Shown: positions 10,129-20,246 of the stretch, one piece after another
Layout: the number at the start of each line of letters is the position of its first letter
How positions within the stretch are numbered: position 1 is the first letter of the stretch
Assembly: GCA_963693305.1 (NCBI GenBank)
Contig: OY855908.1
Span: 34,181,805 to 34,245,804 of the forward strand
DNA length: 64,000 nt
Source: Meandrina meandrites
Lineage: Eukaryota > Cnidaria > Anthozoa > Scleractinia > Meandrinidae
Direction of reading: 5' to 3'
Position numbers and translations under genes: made by a program
Notes under the pieces: generated by a model
What the model saw: only the letters and a program-made list of their open reading frames with translations
Databases searched by the model: none
Told to the model about the DNA's origin: nothing

Positions 10129-13100
10129 TCAATCACTGTCACTCCCAGACTCGCTAAGCTGAAGGTCTTCACCTGCACACAAGAGAACACAGTGATCAGA
10201 ATTTACTTTCTCTTTACAACGACGATACATAGTCAAGTATACGGGGCATGAGAAATGTAAAGATGATCAGCAAAACGGAGAAATTGTCGTGATTACTTAA
10301 CAAATTCTTATAACTAGAACTGTAATAGTAAATATATGGATACAAGAAAGAACAGTCACGAATGTTAGTTTGGGAGAATTCGAAAGTTCATGTTAACCTG
10401 AGCGGCAAGCTAGGGCTTACATAATTACCAGTAAACAAGAAGTAGACTATAAGCAGTCCCTGTTTATTTTCGTAGACCGTCGTCGCGAGTTAAAAGGTCC
10501 CAAAAAAGTTACACGTGTGAAGGTAGTTTACACTAACGATTTACGTGAGGGAGAAACGAGGCTGAGAAAACGCAACGTGGATTGTTCAGCCAGGGCTGTT
10601 GGCTCTGACATCGAGTGGAAACCACAGACTGTCAGCACGAAAAAAGGCGATACCGAAAATGAAACTGCAACCTCGTTCCCAGGGTCTCGCTCTGGGGGGC
10701 AGAAGAGAGAGAGCCTGGGAACGAGATGAGACTGCCCTTGTTCAGTTAGCCTCCTACGCCGACGTTCTTTTGGCTCGTCACGCAATATTTTCTCCCTTGA
10801 AAGATTGCGTGACGAGCCAAAGAACGTCTGCGTACGAGGGTTTTGTTCAGTTAGGAGTTGAAACCTCTTCCTTGGTGTTGCATATCTGTCACATGGACGA
10901 GTTTCCAAAGTCACTTACATCTCTTTTGAGAGATGAAAATATCTTGAAAGTTAGAAGTAGCAAAAACACGTGACCTCGCTGAGCTCTACACCTGAGCCCG
11001 CGATATGGCCATTTGATACTAGCCAGGGGATACCTTGTTTTGACAGCTGCCAATTGACTATAACATGGATGTTCATATCAAAGATTTAACGGTAACCAAG
11101 GCGGCAATTGCCCTGTGACTCCCCTGAGACGCCATAAAGATCGAAAGAGATAGAGATTTGATCTGCAAAGGTTTGGGTGACAACCAAGTGATGACAAAGT
11201 CTTTTGGAGCTCTAGCGAAACGCTTTCTTGGTATCGAGCTCGACAGTCAAGGGCGAAGTGTTCACCAACTGGAAGCACTTTCCCCTAGAGTTAAGTGAGA
11301 TTGAATACGCCGCTCTGGTTGCATGGGTGGGATTGAAAGTTTTCCAAGAAAAGAAACGACAACACAGTTGTTTGCAAGATCAAAATACGACCGCAGAAGC
11401 CCATAATCAAGATCTCAACACGTCATTCAGTTTTAAATGAGTTAAAACTCTCGCGAAATAATTCCAACTTTAAGACTGCACCATAAATTACTTTAACTTA
11501 TGTTCCTCAATCGATTGCTGATCCTGACGGGAACACTTATGCTGCACATGCGTCACCATTGGCTTAAAAATAACCTGCTGTTGCGTCACGCAGTAATAAA
11601 GACATTTTAATTATGGCTATCGTGACATGCAGGCAAATAAACCGCAAGTTTTGTCATATTGATCTGGTTTACCTGAATGTGTAGTAAGCTTTAAACACTA
11701 TTTTTCCGTTATTCGGTTATTCAATACCCTTTTTCTCAATAGTGGCAGCCGCGAAGCAGCAACGAATCATGTCTTTCTTGCTTCAGGACAAGAAAGTAAA
11801 TAAAACCGGCCTTTGACACCAAAATATTTATTCTGCCTAAGTTTGAGACACCCAATCAAATTCGTTCAACAATATGAATTTTACTAATATGATCGTTGTG
11901 GTTTGAATTTGTTTTTGGTTTGATGTTTTCCTTTTCTTTAACAATTTCTTTTTATTTAATTCTTGTTCTCTTTATCAAGTAATCATTATCTTCTGAAGCA
12001 AAGAAAAACAAAATCAAACTGATTACTTAAATTTCAAAGCTAAATCACATTAAACGACAGCATATACATGAAATGTAAACTCATTCCTCTTGTGAAATGC
12101 AAACCGTGGGGGAAAGCTTTCTTTAATTTTTTTTTACAAAACACATATACTATTAACATTTGTCAAGATTTTGTTACACTGCACACGTGATCAAACAAGT
12201 AAAACTAGTTCTAGCGTCAAACAAACCGACTCGGTGTACAGTTTCACTGATTAATTTCCGGGTAACATATGTTATGTTTGAGGTTATAAATATTAAATAC
12301 AACATTCAAAAGAGCTTCTTCGTTGGGCCTGCACGACAACAAGGTTTGCCAACTGAACCTGCTGATGATCAATCGCTTATACATATCATCTTGGTATACG
12401 GAGATATTAGTTGGCGATGTCCGAACCAGATTTTGAACAACGAACGAAGCGACGAAAGCGACCTGCAACTGACGCATTGGAAAATCGCCATAAGCGAGCT
12501 AAACACGGCGGAATATCGTCACGTTGGACCAAACACCTTCATCATTTGAAAAGGCGCGATAAACACGACCAAGGTTCCGGTCGAAAAACTCGGGCATCAC
12601 CCGTTTTGTCATCGTCATCACGAAGTTTTAGTGAAGATCGTCATTCTCGCCGCTTACAGGGAGGTAGCAGAGTCTTGAAGTTGAAATCGCGGAGGTCAAA
12701 GCACGTAGATAAAGGAGCTTCAAGCCGTCACCGACATGATGGAAGTCGAAATGCAAACAACTCTGGAAACAGCGCATCGTCAGAAGTTGAACAAGAACCA
12801 AGACAAGCGCGTCCAAGACAGCTTCGCCTTTTTCAAGACGCGAAAGAGAAGACGACAGACTACGAACCTGCAGAGAACTTCCGAAGATTTAACCCACTCA
12901 TGCAACACCTTTTGGGAGAGACAGACACGATCAGACACGAACTAACACATCCCCCCGAAGCTGAAGGAGTCGAGGTTGTTTACACCAAAGATGTTATTGA
13001 AGCAGAAAGGTGGCTGAGGACTCACATAGTAGACTGTTCCGCTAGAGCTGTCGGATTCGATACTGAACAGAAACCTCAGTTTGTTAGCAAGAAACTCGGC

Positions 13101-16100
13101 GGCACTGAAAACAAGGTAGCCGTTCTGCAGTTAGGTGTTGAAAAATCTTGCTTAGTTTTGCAAATCTATTACATCGGTGAGCTGCCGAAATCCCTCAAGT
13201 CCATTATGGCAGATGAAAATATCTTGAAAATTGGAAGCGACATCGATAAAGACGCCTCAAAGCTTACAAGAGAAAGAGGTTTGGTCTGCAAAGGTTTAGT
13301 GGACACCCAAGATATGGCTAGGTCTTTGGGTCTTCAGAAAGTAGGACTGAAAGCTCTAGCGGAACACTTCCTTGGCATCGAGCTCGACAAAGTTGTAGCG
13401 TTGACCAACTGGGAGCACTTTCCCCTGCAATTAAGGCAGATTGAATACGCTGCTCTGGATGCCTGGGTTGGATTGAAAGTTTACCAAGAAATGAAACGAC
13501 AAAAGAAGAGTTCGAAAGACATCAAGACATCACCGAAGATAAAACTGAGTTCAATTTTTCGACCAAATCAAAGATTTTCGACGCAAAAAGGAAAATAACA
13601 AAAGAATAAAAGGTCAACGCAGAAAATTTTGATACCAAAAGAGTATCAACAAAGGAGAAAATACAAACTTGCCGATTACCCTTTCCAGATTTTGTTATTC
13701 GTAATCTGGCTTCTTGCTTTCTTACCCGTCATTTTGGTCAGCACTGACGCGAAGGAAACTATATGGGTAATAACTTCCCAAGGAATTGCTGAACACGCTT
13801 ATATGTTGATCAACACTAGCCGGCCCCAGTCGTCTCTAAGACTAAATAAAAGCTGTAAAGAACATTGTTGTATGGTGGATCATTGTCTCAAAATAACAAG
13901 ACTGGGGACGAGGTAGGATCAAGATAATCTTCTTGGAAGAGAGGCTCTAACTTGTTTATATGATGATGATGATGTGTCAAAGCTCAAACCACATGTAGGA
14001 ATACGTAGAAACTGCGCTGTACATTTTATCGCTTTATAGTGTGCTTTAAGGAGTATACGACTTCTTTGTTTCCTTATTCGTCTTAAGCGTTGACGCAAAG
14101 GAAACTATGGGCAATAAACCTCTCACGGAATTGCTGAATGGCTTCCAAACAGGTACTATATATTTTGATTGCCGGCTGGTAAATAACGCATACTTTGATT
14201 GGCTGAACGCCCACTATCTGAAGAAAGTACTCGAGGGAGTTTGGGAGAATTCAAAAGCAACATGTAAACCCTCACTGACCTATGGGTTGAGTTCATATAA
14301 ACGTTTGAGTTCTCCCAAACGCCATTTTTTATTCCCCAATTGAATTACTTACAGAGTGTGTTGAAACCCTCTTTCTTAGAACTTGAACACTGACTTGAAA
14401 CGTCTTTTTCAACCATCTAAAAATAAATAAATGGTAACAAGCACAGCTGAAAGGGGCAGTATCACGAGAGGTCTTCTAAGTTCTTGTGAAAACTATCAAT
14501 GGTTCTTTAGTGATTTTCCTCCCAGTAACACTGTGAAACTTGAAAATGTCGGCCCTACATTTTTTTGTTCTAGACGGTCACCACTTTTTACCCATCCATA
14601 GCCAAACCAGTTTTAAACAACTTTCGCGACCAGTACAGTGCGTTTTAGGAAGGTTAGGCAGCTATTAGTGGATTTCCAATTAATAGCAACACCTTCATTC
14701 GATTTTCAATTGGCCTTAAATCTTGGTGAGACTGCCACTTTAAAAGCATACAATATTATAATTTAAACTGTAACTGAACTGCCTTGTATATACAGCAAAA
14801 CAAAACATTTTGAGTGATTTTTTCGAATGAATTGTGAACATAGTTTAATTTCAAATAAAGCTTTTGATGGTTTCTGTGTAAATATGCACTGCAACGTACA
14901 AGTGTCCAAAAAAAAGTTTACCTCTACATGTATGTTTTGTTGCAAAAAAAAAAAAAAAACGATGGACATGTAAAATTAAATATGTTGGAATCAAACAATT
15001 CACCCCAGCTAATAGTGATAAAATCCTAGCAACTTCCGTGTCCTGTACTGCCATAGCTTATCCTGGTTTCCATATAAAGTAAATAGAAGTATTTATACTC
15101 CCCGCTGCATGGAAATCTTTAGCAATCCATTGTCAAGTTCCCCTTCCCTCCAACCCCAAGCATTTTTATCAGCTGGTACCCATTTCAGTATCCACCTGTC
15201 CTGGATGGTGAGAGACACTGAGAACATATTAAAGTGTCTTGCCCAGTAACTGCAGCATGGGCTTGGACCTGAACACTTGATCCAGAGGCCATTCGACCAG
15301 TCTGCTTTAACCCACAAACCTTTCTTTACCATTTTTCATTAATATCAAATTAAAGAAGTCAGCTCGGGAACTCAAGATGAACACCTTGATCATCTCAAAA
15401 AAAAACGGCAAAAAAGCTAATTCACCCAAAGGTATTTTTACAAGATGATGACTGATGAACAGTTAAGACAACAAAACTACATGTATTCCTGATCTTGAGA
15501 TTTTAAAAAAAGTTTTAAAATACTTACACTGGCAATTAGGCTGTTCAGCTTTTCACCATCTTTCTCATCAAACTCGTCATCATCCTCATTTTCATCTTTT
15601 TCCGAGTCTGAACTATCACTGGAAGAGGATGAGCCAGAATCTGATTCGGCAGCAATGGGTGTGTCCTCAGGCTTGGGGACGACCTCCTATCACAGAATGA
15701 GAGCACGCAAGTGAAGGAAAAAAAACTGGAACAAACTGGTTTTTTTAGCATGATAGCCAGGAGTTCTTTACAGATCAACACAACTTCATACCTGAGAGCT
15801 AGACACAGCAGGTGGACTCGCATTCTTGACAGGTGATGTCTGTTTTGTTGTCTTGTTTTCTGCTGGTTTCTTCTTGCTTTTTGTTTTGTTTTTCTGGGAT
15901 TTTGCGAGAGTTGCAGTTGAAGGAGTCACAGGTAACTTGACTGGTTTGGAGGATTGGTTTGACGACCTAACGAGAACACAAGAATGTGAATTACTTAGAA
16001 TGGGGTGGTAAATGTACAATTTTCATCCAGGGTATTACTGGTAGTCATAGGAAGTAGAGCAAAATAAAATCATGTTATTAGTGGCAAGCTAATCTGTAAA

Positions 16101-19100
16101 TTAAACTGAAGCGTGAGGCAAATAATTGATCTGCTCGCATCATTGAAATATATACCGTAAAATTCCAGTTATAAGCCCTGGGCTTATACAACTTTGTAAG
16201 GGCTTTGGGTGGGCTTATAAATGGCAGGGCTTATATCCAGGGGGCTTATAAGCGGAATAAAAAAAGAAACATTTTGAAACGAGCCAGGGCAGTGTTGAAT
16301 GAAACATGTTTCTAAAATAAAAAGTCATAATAAAGCAACATAAGCCCTGTTCAGTACTGTCATCCAGCAGAGGGGTCTTATATCAGTCTGATTTTGGTCT
16401 AGTAGAAATTCAAATGACAGCTCTGGAAAAAGAGCTCCCATTTTTCTAAGAAGTAGACACAAATGTATAGCTACACATGAGCTAATCACTGGCATTATAT
16501 GAGCAGACCATTAGCTGTAGGCAGTTATTTGCAGATCACATGGTGGGCTCTTGGCCAATGAAAAGGAAGAGAAAAATGTATCAAATGATAAATGGTACTT
16601 GTATTTGTTGACAAAATAAGCAGTTTTATGCTGGGATAATAAAATCCACTTGAAAATTTATGGGCAATCATCTAACTCCTCCCCAAAGTCATACCTAACT
16701 TTCTTGAGTTGTGGAACAGTCGATTCAATTCTTTCCAATGTAAATGTCTGAAGAAAATTTAAAAAATGAGTTAATCAGCTTTCTCAATGGGCCTGTAAGC
16801 AGATAGATAGCCAGAAGCAGGATAGACTCATGTTCATGATGTTTAAAGAGGCAGTGTCACAGGGATTTTTACGTTTTGGGGTGAAAATGTGCTAAAGATG
16901 AAATGAAATGCTTTGTCACATAAACAGAATGAAGGAAATCTATTGATTTTCTCAAAGGAAGAACAAGCTATAGTCAGTTATGGGCTATTTTTCCACAAAA
17001 CAAAAGAAAAACTTGAAAAAATCAGCCTGATGTTTTCCAGTTGCAGCCATTCACATCCTGGCGATCCACAGCCAAACACACTTAATTATAGTCTCAGAGA
17101 ACTGGTTGGGTAGTTTTAAGCGAAACTGAACCTGTCCAGTATTTTGTGGTCTCCTGTGATTAGAATAATTATCTTTTTGCTTTTCAAAGTTATCCTAAAA
17201 ATTGGTGACAGTGTCTCTTAAAACATACTTGTTAGTAATCTTTTATTCTCATGTACCTTTTTGTCTTTGTCTACTACCAGAATAAATTCCTTTGTACATC
17301 TTCTTTTTGAGCCACGATAAACAGTGGTACCAGAATCCTAGGAAAAAAAACATACAGTCATGCACATGCGCACTAGGTTACCTAATTCATACAGTACATG
17401 AAACTACAGTTGTAAGCCTCTGTTTCCAAATTGGAGGAAAGGAAACAATGATGATCATCATCATCATGATGACAATGACAAGGACAATGATGATGTTGAT
17501 TTTGATGAGAGATGATAAAATTAATGTAAACTACAGAGTCAGTACACTCCTATTGTTTATTAGTGGCTAATAACCACTAGACTTAACCCCACTAGGCCAA
17601 ACAAGGATGAGAATTGATAAGAGTTCAGTTCAAACTCTCGCTCTTGTTTGGTGTATGCTCATCAGCTCTCAACGACTTTGAACATGCTGAAATTTTTCAT
17701 GAGAGTCGAAGAGAGTTCTCTCTCGTTTGTAGTCACTCTTGACGGACCGAGTTAATGATGGTCAATGAGGGTTAATGCAAACTCTCATGAGAGTCAACTC
17801 TCATCCTCATTTGACCAGGGTTTTAAAGGTCAAATGAACAAAAACTTCACTTGTTTTGCATTCAGTCCAATTTTTTGTGCAAAGTGCTCAGAAAGCACCA
17901 ATTGAAATTAACATGTTTCAAATGATGTTTTACCATAATTGGACTCAGGAGAATAATACATGTATCTTTACAGTTTATCCTTCTTCCACTCCTGACTGTC
18001 TACAATCTCCAAAAGTAAGACAATCCCTACCCACCACTCCAGAGCCCTTCCCTCTCCCACAGTAAGGATGCTAGAATCTGATTGCACTCACTAATCCTTG
18101 ATTATGACAGATCCAAAGCGACAGGTTAACCTTTCCCACAGAGAAACGAACTTAAGTGAGTTTTAAAAGAAGTACACCTGTACAGTACCTGTACATGAGG
18201 AACAGTGACAGTGATCTCATTAGTATCACCCACAACAAGTTCTGCAGGTCTTGTGGTATCTACTGATGCTGGCTTGAAATCATCTGTTAAGCACGGAATA
18301 GAGGAATAAAGTGCATGCATCAAACAATAAGGAACATGGTCATAACAAGTTAATACTCAGAAAGGACCCACTGTCTCTTTCTTACCCCACCATTACCCTC
18401 TACTCCTTTTCATTTTTTTTTTCACAAGGTTCATTAGATTAGTGATGTCTAGTATACCCCTACCCTTAAATTATGTGGGTCCTGCTCAAGTACACAGTCA
18501 CATTATGACCACTTCTTTAAGGCATGAGTTCAATGAGGCCCTTGAATCAATGAATCCATTCAAACTTTTCTATACTATATATTAATATATTCTCACAATT
18601 TTACACTAGCCAGGTTTCATGTAAGGTAAATAATAATTATTATGCCCTTAAAATATGTTTGGTGTGGGTTTTAAGAGTGCAGTATACTGGTGTGTGACTG
18701 TAAGGCAAGGTATAGTCTGCATACAAGCCTAGTGACCCATAAGGCTGGAGCTTATCCTGGTTTCTGGAGCATGAAGCAATTACCGGTAGGAGTATTTTTA
18801 CTTCCCCCTGGACGAGATGCTAGACCATTGCAGGGTTACCCCCAGCAGTAAATTCACCAGTACCCATTTATGCACCTGGGTTGAGAGAGGCACTATGAGA
18901 GTAAAGTATCATGCCCAAGAACACAACGCAGTGCCCCAGCGAGGGATTAAACCCAGACCACTTGATCTGGAGTTCAGTGCACTAACCATTAGGCCACCGC
19001 ACCTCTTGCTGTGAGACTGTAGTCATACTGTAAACTGGCATTCAGGTGACCCATAGTCATGTAAATGTATGCATTGACATGAACTGTGCCCTTGCAGTTT

Positions 19101-19898
19101 GAAAACCTTGGTGTTAATTCCATGCGGGATATACATAAATTGTAACTGGGTTGTGGGATGGGACATTTCATGCCAGAATTGTAATTCACAAAATGGTGGA
19201 TACTTTGATTAGTTTTACATGTAACATACAGTGTATATTTACATAATTTTTATGATACATGTTAGCTAAATTTGCTCACATGTTAAAAACAAGTCTAGCA
19301 GATTGTGAGGTGAGCTCCAACTTCACTTGAATGACTGGATTAATTCTTATTAGTGCTGTGAGCCCATTATCTATTGCTTTTATTTATAAAATGGGATCTA
19401 CACCTTAGAAGTAGTTTTAGCTGCAGTGTAAAGTTATGATGTCAGGAGTAACATAACGTTCAATGAAATTTAAAGTAATCACTACGGAGATTCTGAGCTT
19501 ATACATGTAGCTAAAAGTTGAAAGGGTTCATAAGCTTGTGTTAAAGTAGTGTTATGTTATCTTTGGTTTAAAAATTTTCAAACCAGTTTGTTTCTTATTT
19601 CCATTTGCTTTAGATCACGATTATGAATTTGAGACAATGAAAAATAACAATCAAACCGGTTTGAAAAAATATAAACCAAAGAAAAATTTAAACCACAACA
19701 AAAACAAGCGAGGGTCAACTCAGTCAAAATAGTTGCATCATAGTACAGACATTACAAAACAAGAAATTCAAGCTTACATCGTATTGTGTGAAAGGCTGTT
19801 TTCGGTCCTCCTTTTGAATGAAAACTACTTCCAAGTTTCAGTTCGAATTCGCGATTGCTATTGAATGGAAATTCCAAGTCATTCTCTTGGGCGGCCAT
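10129..19898 (-). CDS. EAF: EAF: ELL-associated factor, transcription elongation cofactor
   Basis: Seven coding exons on minus: 19898-19778, 18283-18189, 17337-17257, 16747-16695, 15966-15792, 15686-15530 and 10172-10129. Total 726 nt, 241 residues plus TGA. The N-terminus MAAQEND leads into the EAF domain (residues about 15-115). Diagnostic text is FHTIRYDFKPASVD spanning exons 1-2, then EITVTVPHVQ and TFTLERIES. The middle is Ser/Thr/Lys-rich; residues about 175-227 are Ser-then-Asp/Glu-rich. The last 44-nt exon encodes DLQLSESGSDSD, the conserved C-terminal signature of animal EAF1/EAF2. EAFs bind ELL in the super elongation complex and stimulate RNA polymerase II in the nucleus. The exon 6 donor must be the first GT of GTGTAAGT, so that phase 1 joins the last exon. 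An upstream in-frame ATG at 20003 would add 35 residues. I prefer 19898 because its context is better and family N-termini are short. Confidence 0.93.
10670..10727. mobile_element. Short palindromic insertion in the exonuclease pseudogene
   Basis: About 58 bp beginning CCTCGTTCCCAGG and ending CCTGGGAACGAG. Flanked by ATGAAACTGC and ATGAGACTGC, a probable 8-10 bp target duplication of the pseudogene's own coding sequence. Foldback elements with related ends (CCTCGTCCCCAG...) are at about 4761-4926 and 13823-13914. Confidence 0.7.
10751..10841. mobile_element. Palindromic MITE, 'CGTCACGCAAT' family, copy 1
   Basis: Arms contain ACGTTCTTTTGGCTCGTCAC and its inverse, with an AT-rich loop. Flanked by TTGTTCAGTTAG on both sides (10739-10750 and 10844-10855), a clear 9-12 bp target duplication inside the pseudogene. 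Other copies are near 28137, 38701 and 57482. Confidence 0.8.
11441..12416. other. AT-rich spacer upstream of exonuclease gene
   Basis: Inside the last EAF intron, between the pseudogene and the intact exonuclease gene. No coding exon or recognisable repeat family is supported. The last 150 bases are the likely promoter and 5' leader of the gene at 12417. Confidence 0.45.
12417..13598 (+). CDS. WRN-type 3'-5' exonuclease domain protein (DEDDy family), intronless
   Basis: Single exon, 393 residues from ATG at 12417 to TAA; AATAAA follows at 13605-13610. Residues 1 to about 180 are basic and low-complexity, with nuclear-localisation-like clusters (TKRRKRP, RHKRAKHGG). Residues about 185-360 are a DnaQ-like exonuclease fold of the Werner/RNase D type. 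Motif I is VGFDTE (D215, E217), motif II KIGSDID (D275), motif III EYAALDAWVGLKVY (Y344, D348), so all four acidic metal ligands and the Tyr of the DEDDy class are present. Such enzymes remove nucleotides from DNA or RNA 3' ends using two metal ions. No helicase domain is attached. It lies wholly inside the last intron of EAF on the opposite strand. Lack of introns among intron-rich neighbours suggests a retroposed origin. Substrate unknown. Confidence 0.85.
   Translation: MSEPDFEQRTKRRKRPATDALENRHKRAKHGGISSRWTKHLHHLKRRDKHDQGSGRKTRASPVLSSSSRSFSEDRHSRRLQGGSRVLKLKSRRSKHVDKGASSRHRHDGSRNANNSGNSASSEVEQEPRQARPRQLRLFQDAKEKTTDYEPAENFRRFNPLMQHLLGETDTIRHELTHPPEAEGVEVVYTKDVIEAERWLRTHIVDCSARAVGFDTEQKPQFVSKKLGGTENKVAVLQLGVEKSCLVLQIYYIGELPKSLKSIMADENILKIGSDIDKDASKLTRERGLVCKGLVDTQDMARSLGLQKVGLKALAEHFLGIELDKVVALTNWEHFPLQLRQIEYAALDAWVGLKVYQEMKRQKKSSKDIKTSPKIKLSSIFRPNQRFSTQKGK
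13605..13610 (+). terminator. Polyadenylation signal AATAAA of the exonuclease gene
   Basis: Canonical hexamer seven bases after the stop codon. Its closeness implies a very short 3' UTR. Confidence 0.5.
13611..15529. other. EAF intron segment with degenerate repeats
   Basis: Two related segments, about 13700-13800 and 14060-14130, both read GACGCRAAGGAAACTAT and may be a diverged duplication. A foldback lies at about 13823-13914 (GGCCCCAGTCGTC ... GACTGGGGACGAGG). A decayed SINE lies at 15058-15315. No other coding exon is supported. Confidence 0.5.
15058..15315 (-). mobile_element. SINE-like repeat, degraded copy
   Basis: Same family as 18745-19003 and 28795-29078. Shared blocks are AGCTTATCCTGGTTTC, GGTACCCATTT, GAGAG.CACT and GTGTCTTGCCCA. 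On minus it has a B-box-like GGTCCAAGCCC. Confidence 0.65.
17597..17815. mobile_element. Foldback element in EAF intron
   Basis: Ends CAAGGATGAGAATTGA and CAACTCTCATCCTCATTTG are inverted. Several CTCTCATGAGAGT-type inverted motifs lie between. Non-coding. Confidence 0.6.
18745..19003 (-). mobile_element. tRNA-derived SINE
   Basis: On the minus strand it begins with a tRNA-like head: A-box region GGCCTAATGGTTAGTG and B-box GGTTTAATCCC, spaced as in a pol III promoter. A body follows with CACTTTACTCTCATAGTG-like and AAATGGGTACTGG segments shared with the two other copies. It lies in the first EAF intron. Confidence 0.8.
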
Positions 19899-20246
19899 GT
19901 TGAATTGAATCAACACGAGCCTGCAGTGTACTCTACAGCGGATGCTTGGAGGAGGCATGCGCTTTGCTAATTCAACAAACCAATATGGCTGCCGAAGTGG
20001 CATGCAAGGGTTTGCGAAGTTGACGCAAATTCTTGCCAGTTATAAACTGTTATCAAAAGATAACAGCCAACTTTTAAAGTAAGCAACGAAACCGGTTACT
20101 AACGGAGAAGTCTACCGGCATAAAACGCCATAAATGTTAATGCAAGAGAAACATGGCTGTCGTAAAACTAGTTTCGTTTGCTCAGTTTCAATAGACGACC
20201 TGGTAAAATCTGACGCTTCCAGAGAAAGTACAAAGCTTTAAGTTCA
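19899..20246. promoter_or_regulatory. Shared divergent promoter of EAF and GTDC1
   Basis: Only 348 bp separate the EAF start codon (minus) from the GTDC1 start codon (plus), and both are housekeeping genes. No clear TATA box was seen, as expected for this promoter type. Confidence 0.5.

Larger units (their letters stand above)
10517..11440 (+). pseudogene. Decayed copy of the neighbouring WRN-type exonuclease gene
   Basis: Three blocks match the intact gene at 12417-13598. Block 10517-10670 has VVYTNDLREGETRL and DCSARAVGSDIEWKP (motif I DxE kept). Block 10844-10971 has LGVETSSLVLHICHMDEFP, then DENILKV, and ends before motif II Asp. Block 11150-11440 has RFLGIELDS, then after a frameshift TNWKHFPLEL and YAALVAWVGLKVFQE, where the motif III Asp is Val. 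Between the first two blocks sit two foldback elements with apparent target-site duplications. Frameshifts, stops and lost catalytic residues make it non-functional. It lies, like the intact gene, inside the last EAF intron. Confidence 0.85.

Noticed and set aside
12160..12549. 129-codon frame overlapping the exonuclease start
   Set aside because: Shifted frame over the 5' leader and first codons of the exonuclease gene, with no protein-like pattern.
13629..14343. Two frames sharing an AKET(I/M) stretch
   Set aside because: They look like a diverged DNA duplication near a foldback element. There is no conserved protein pattern beyond a few residues.
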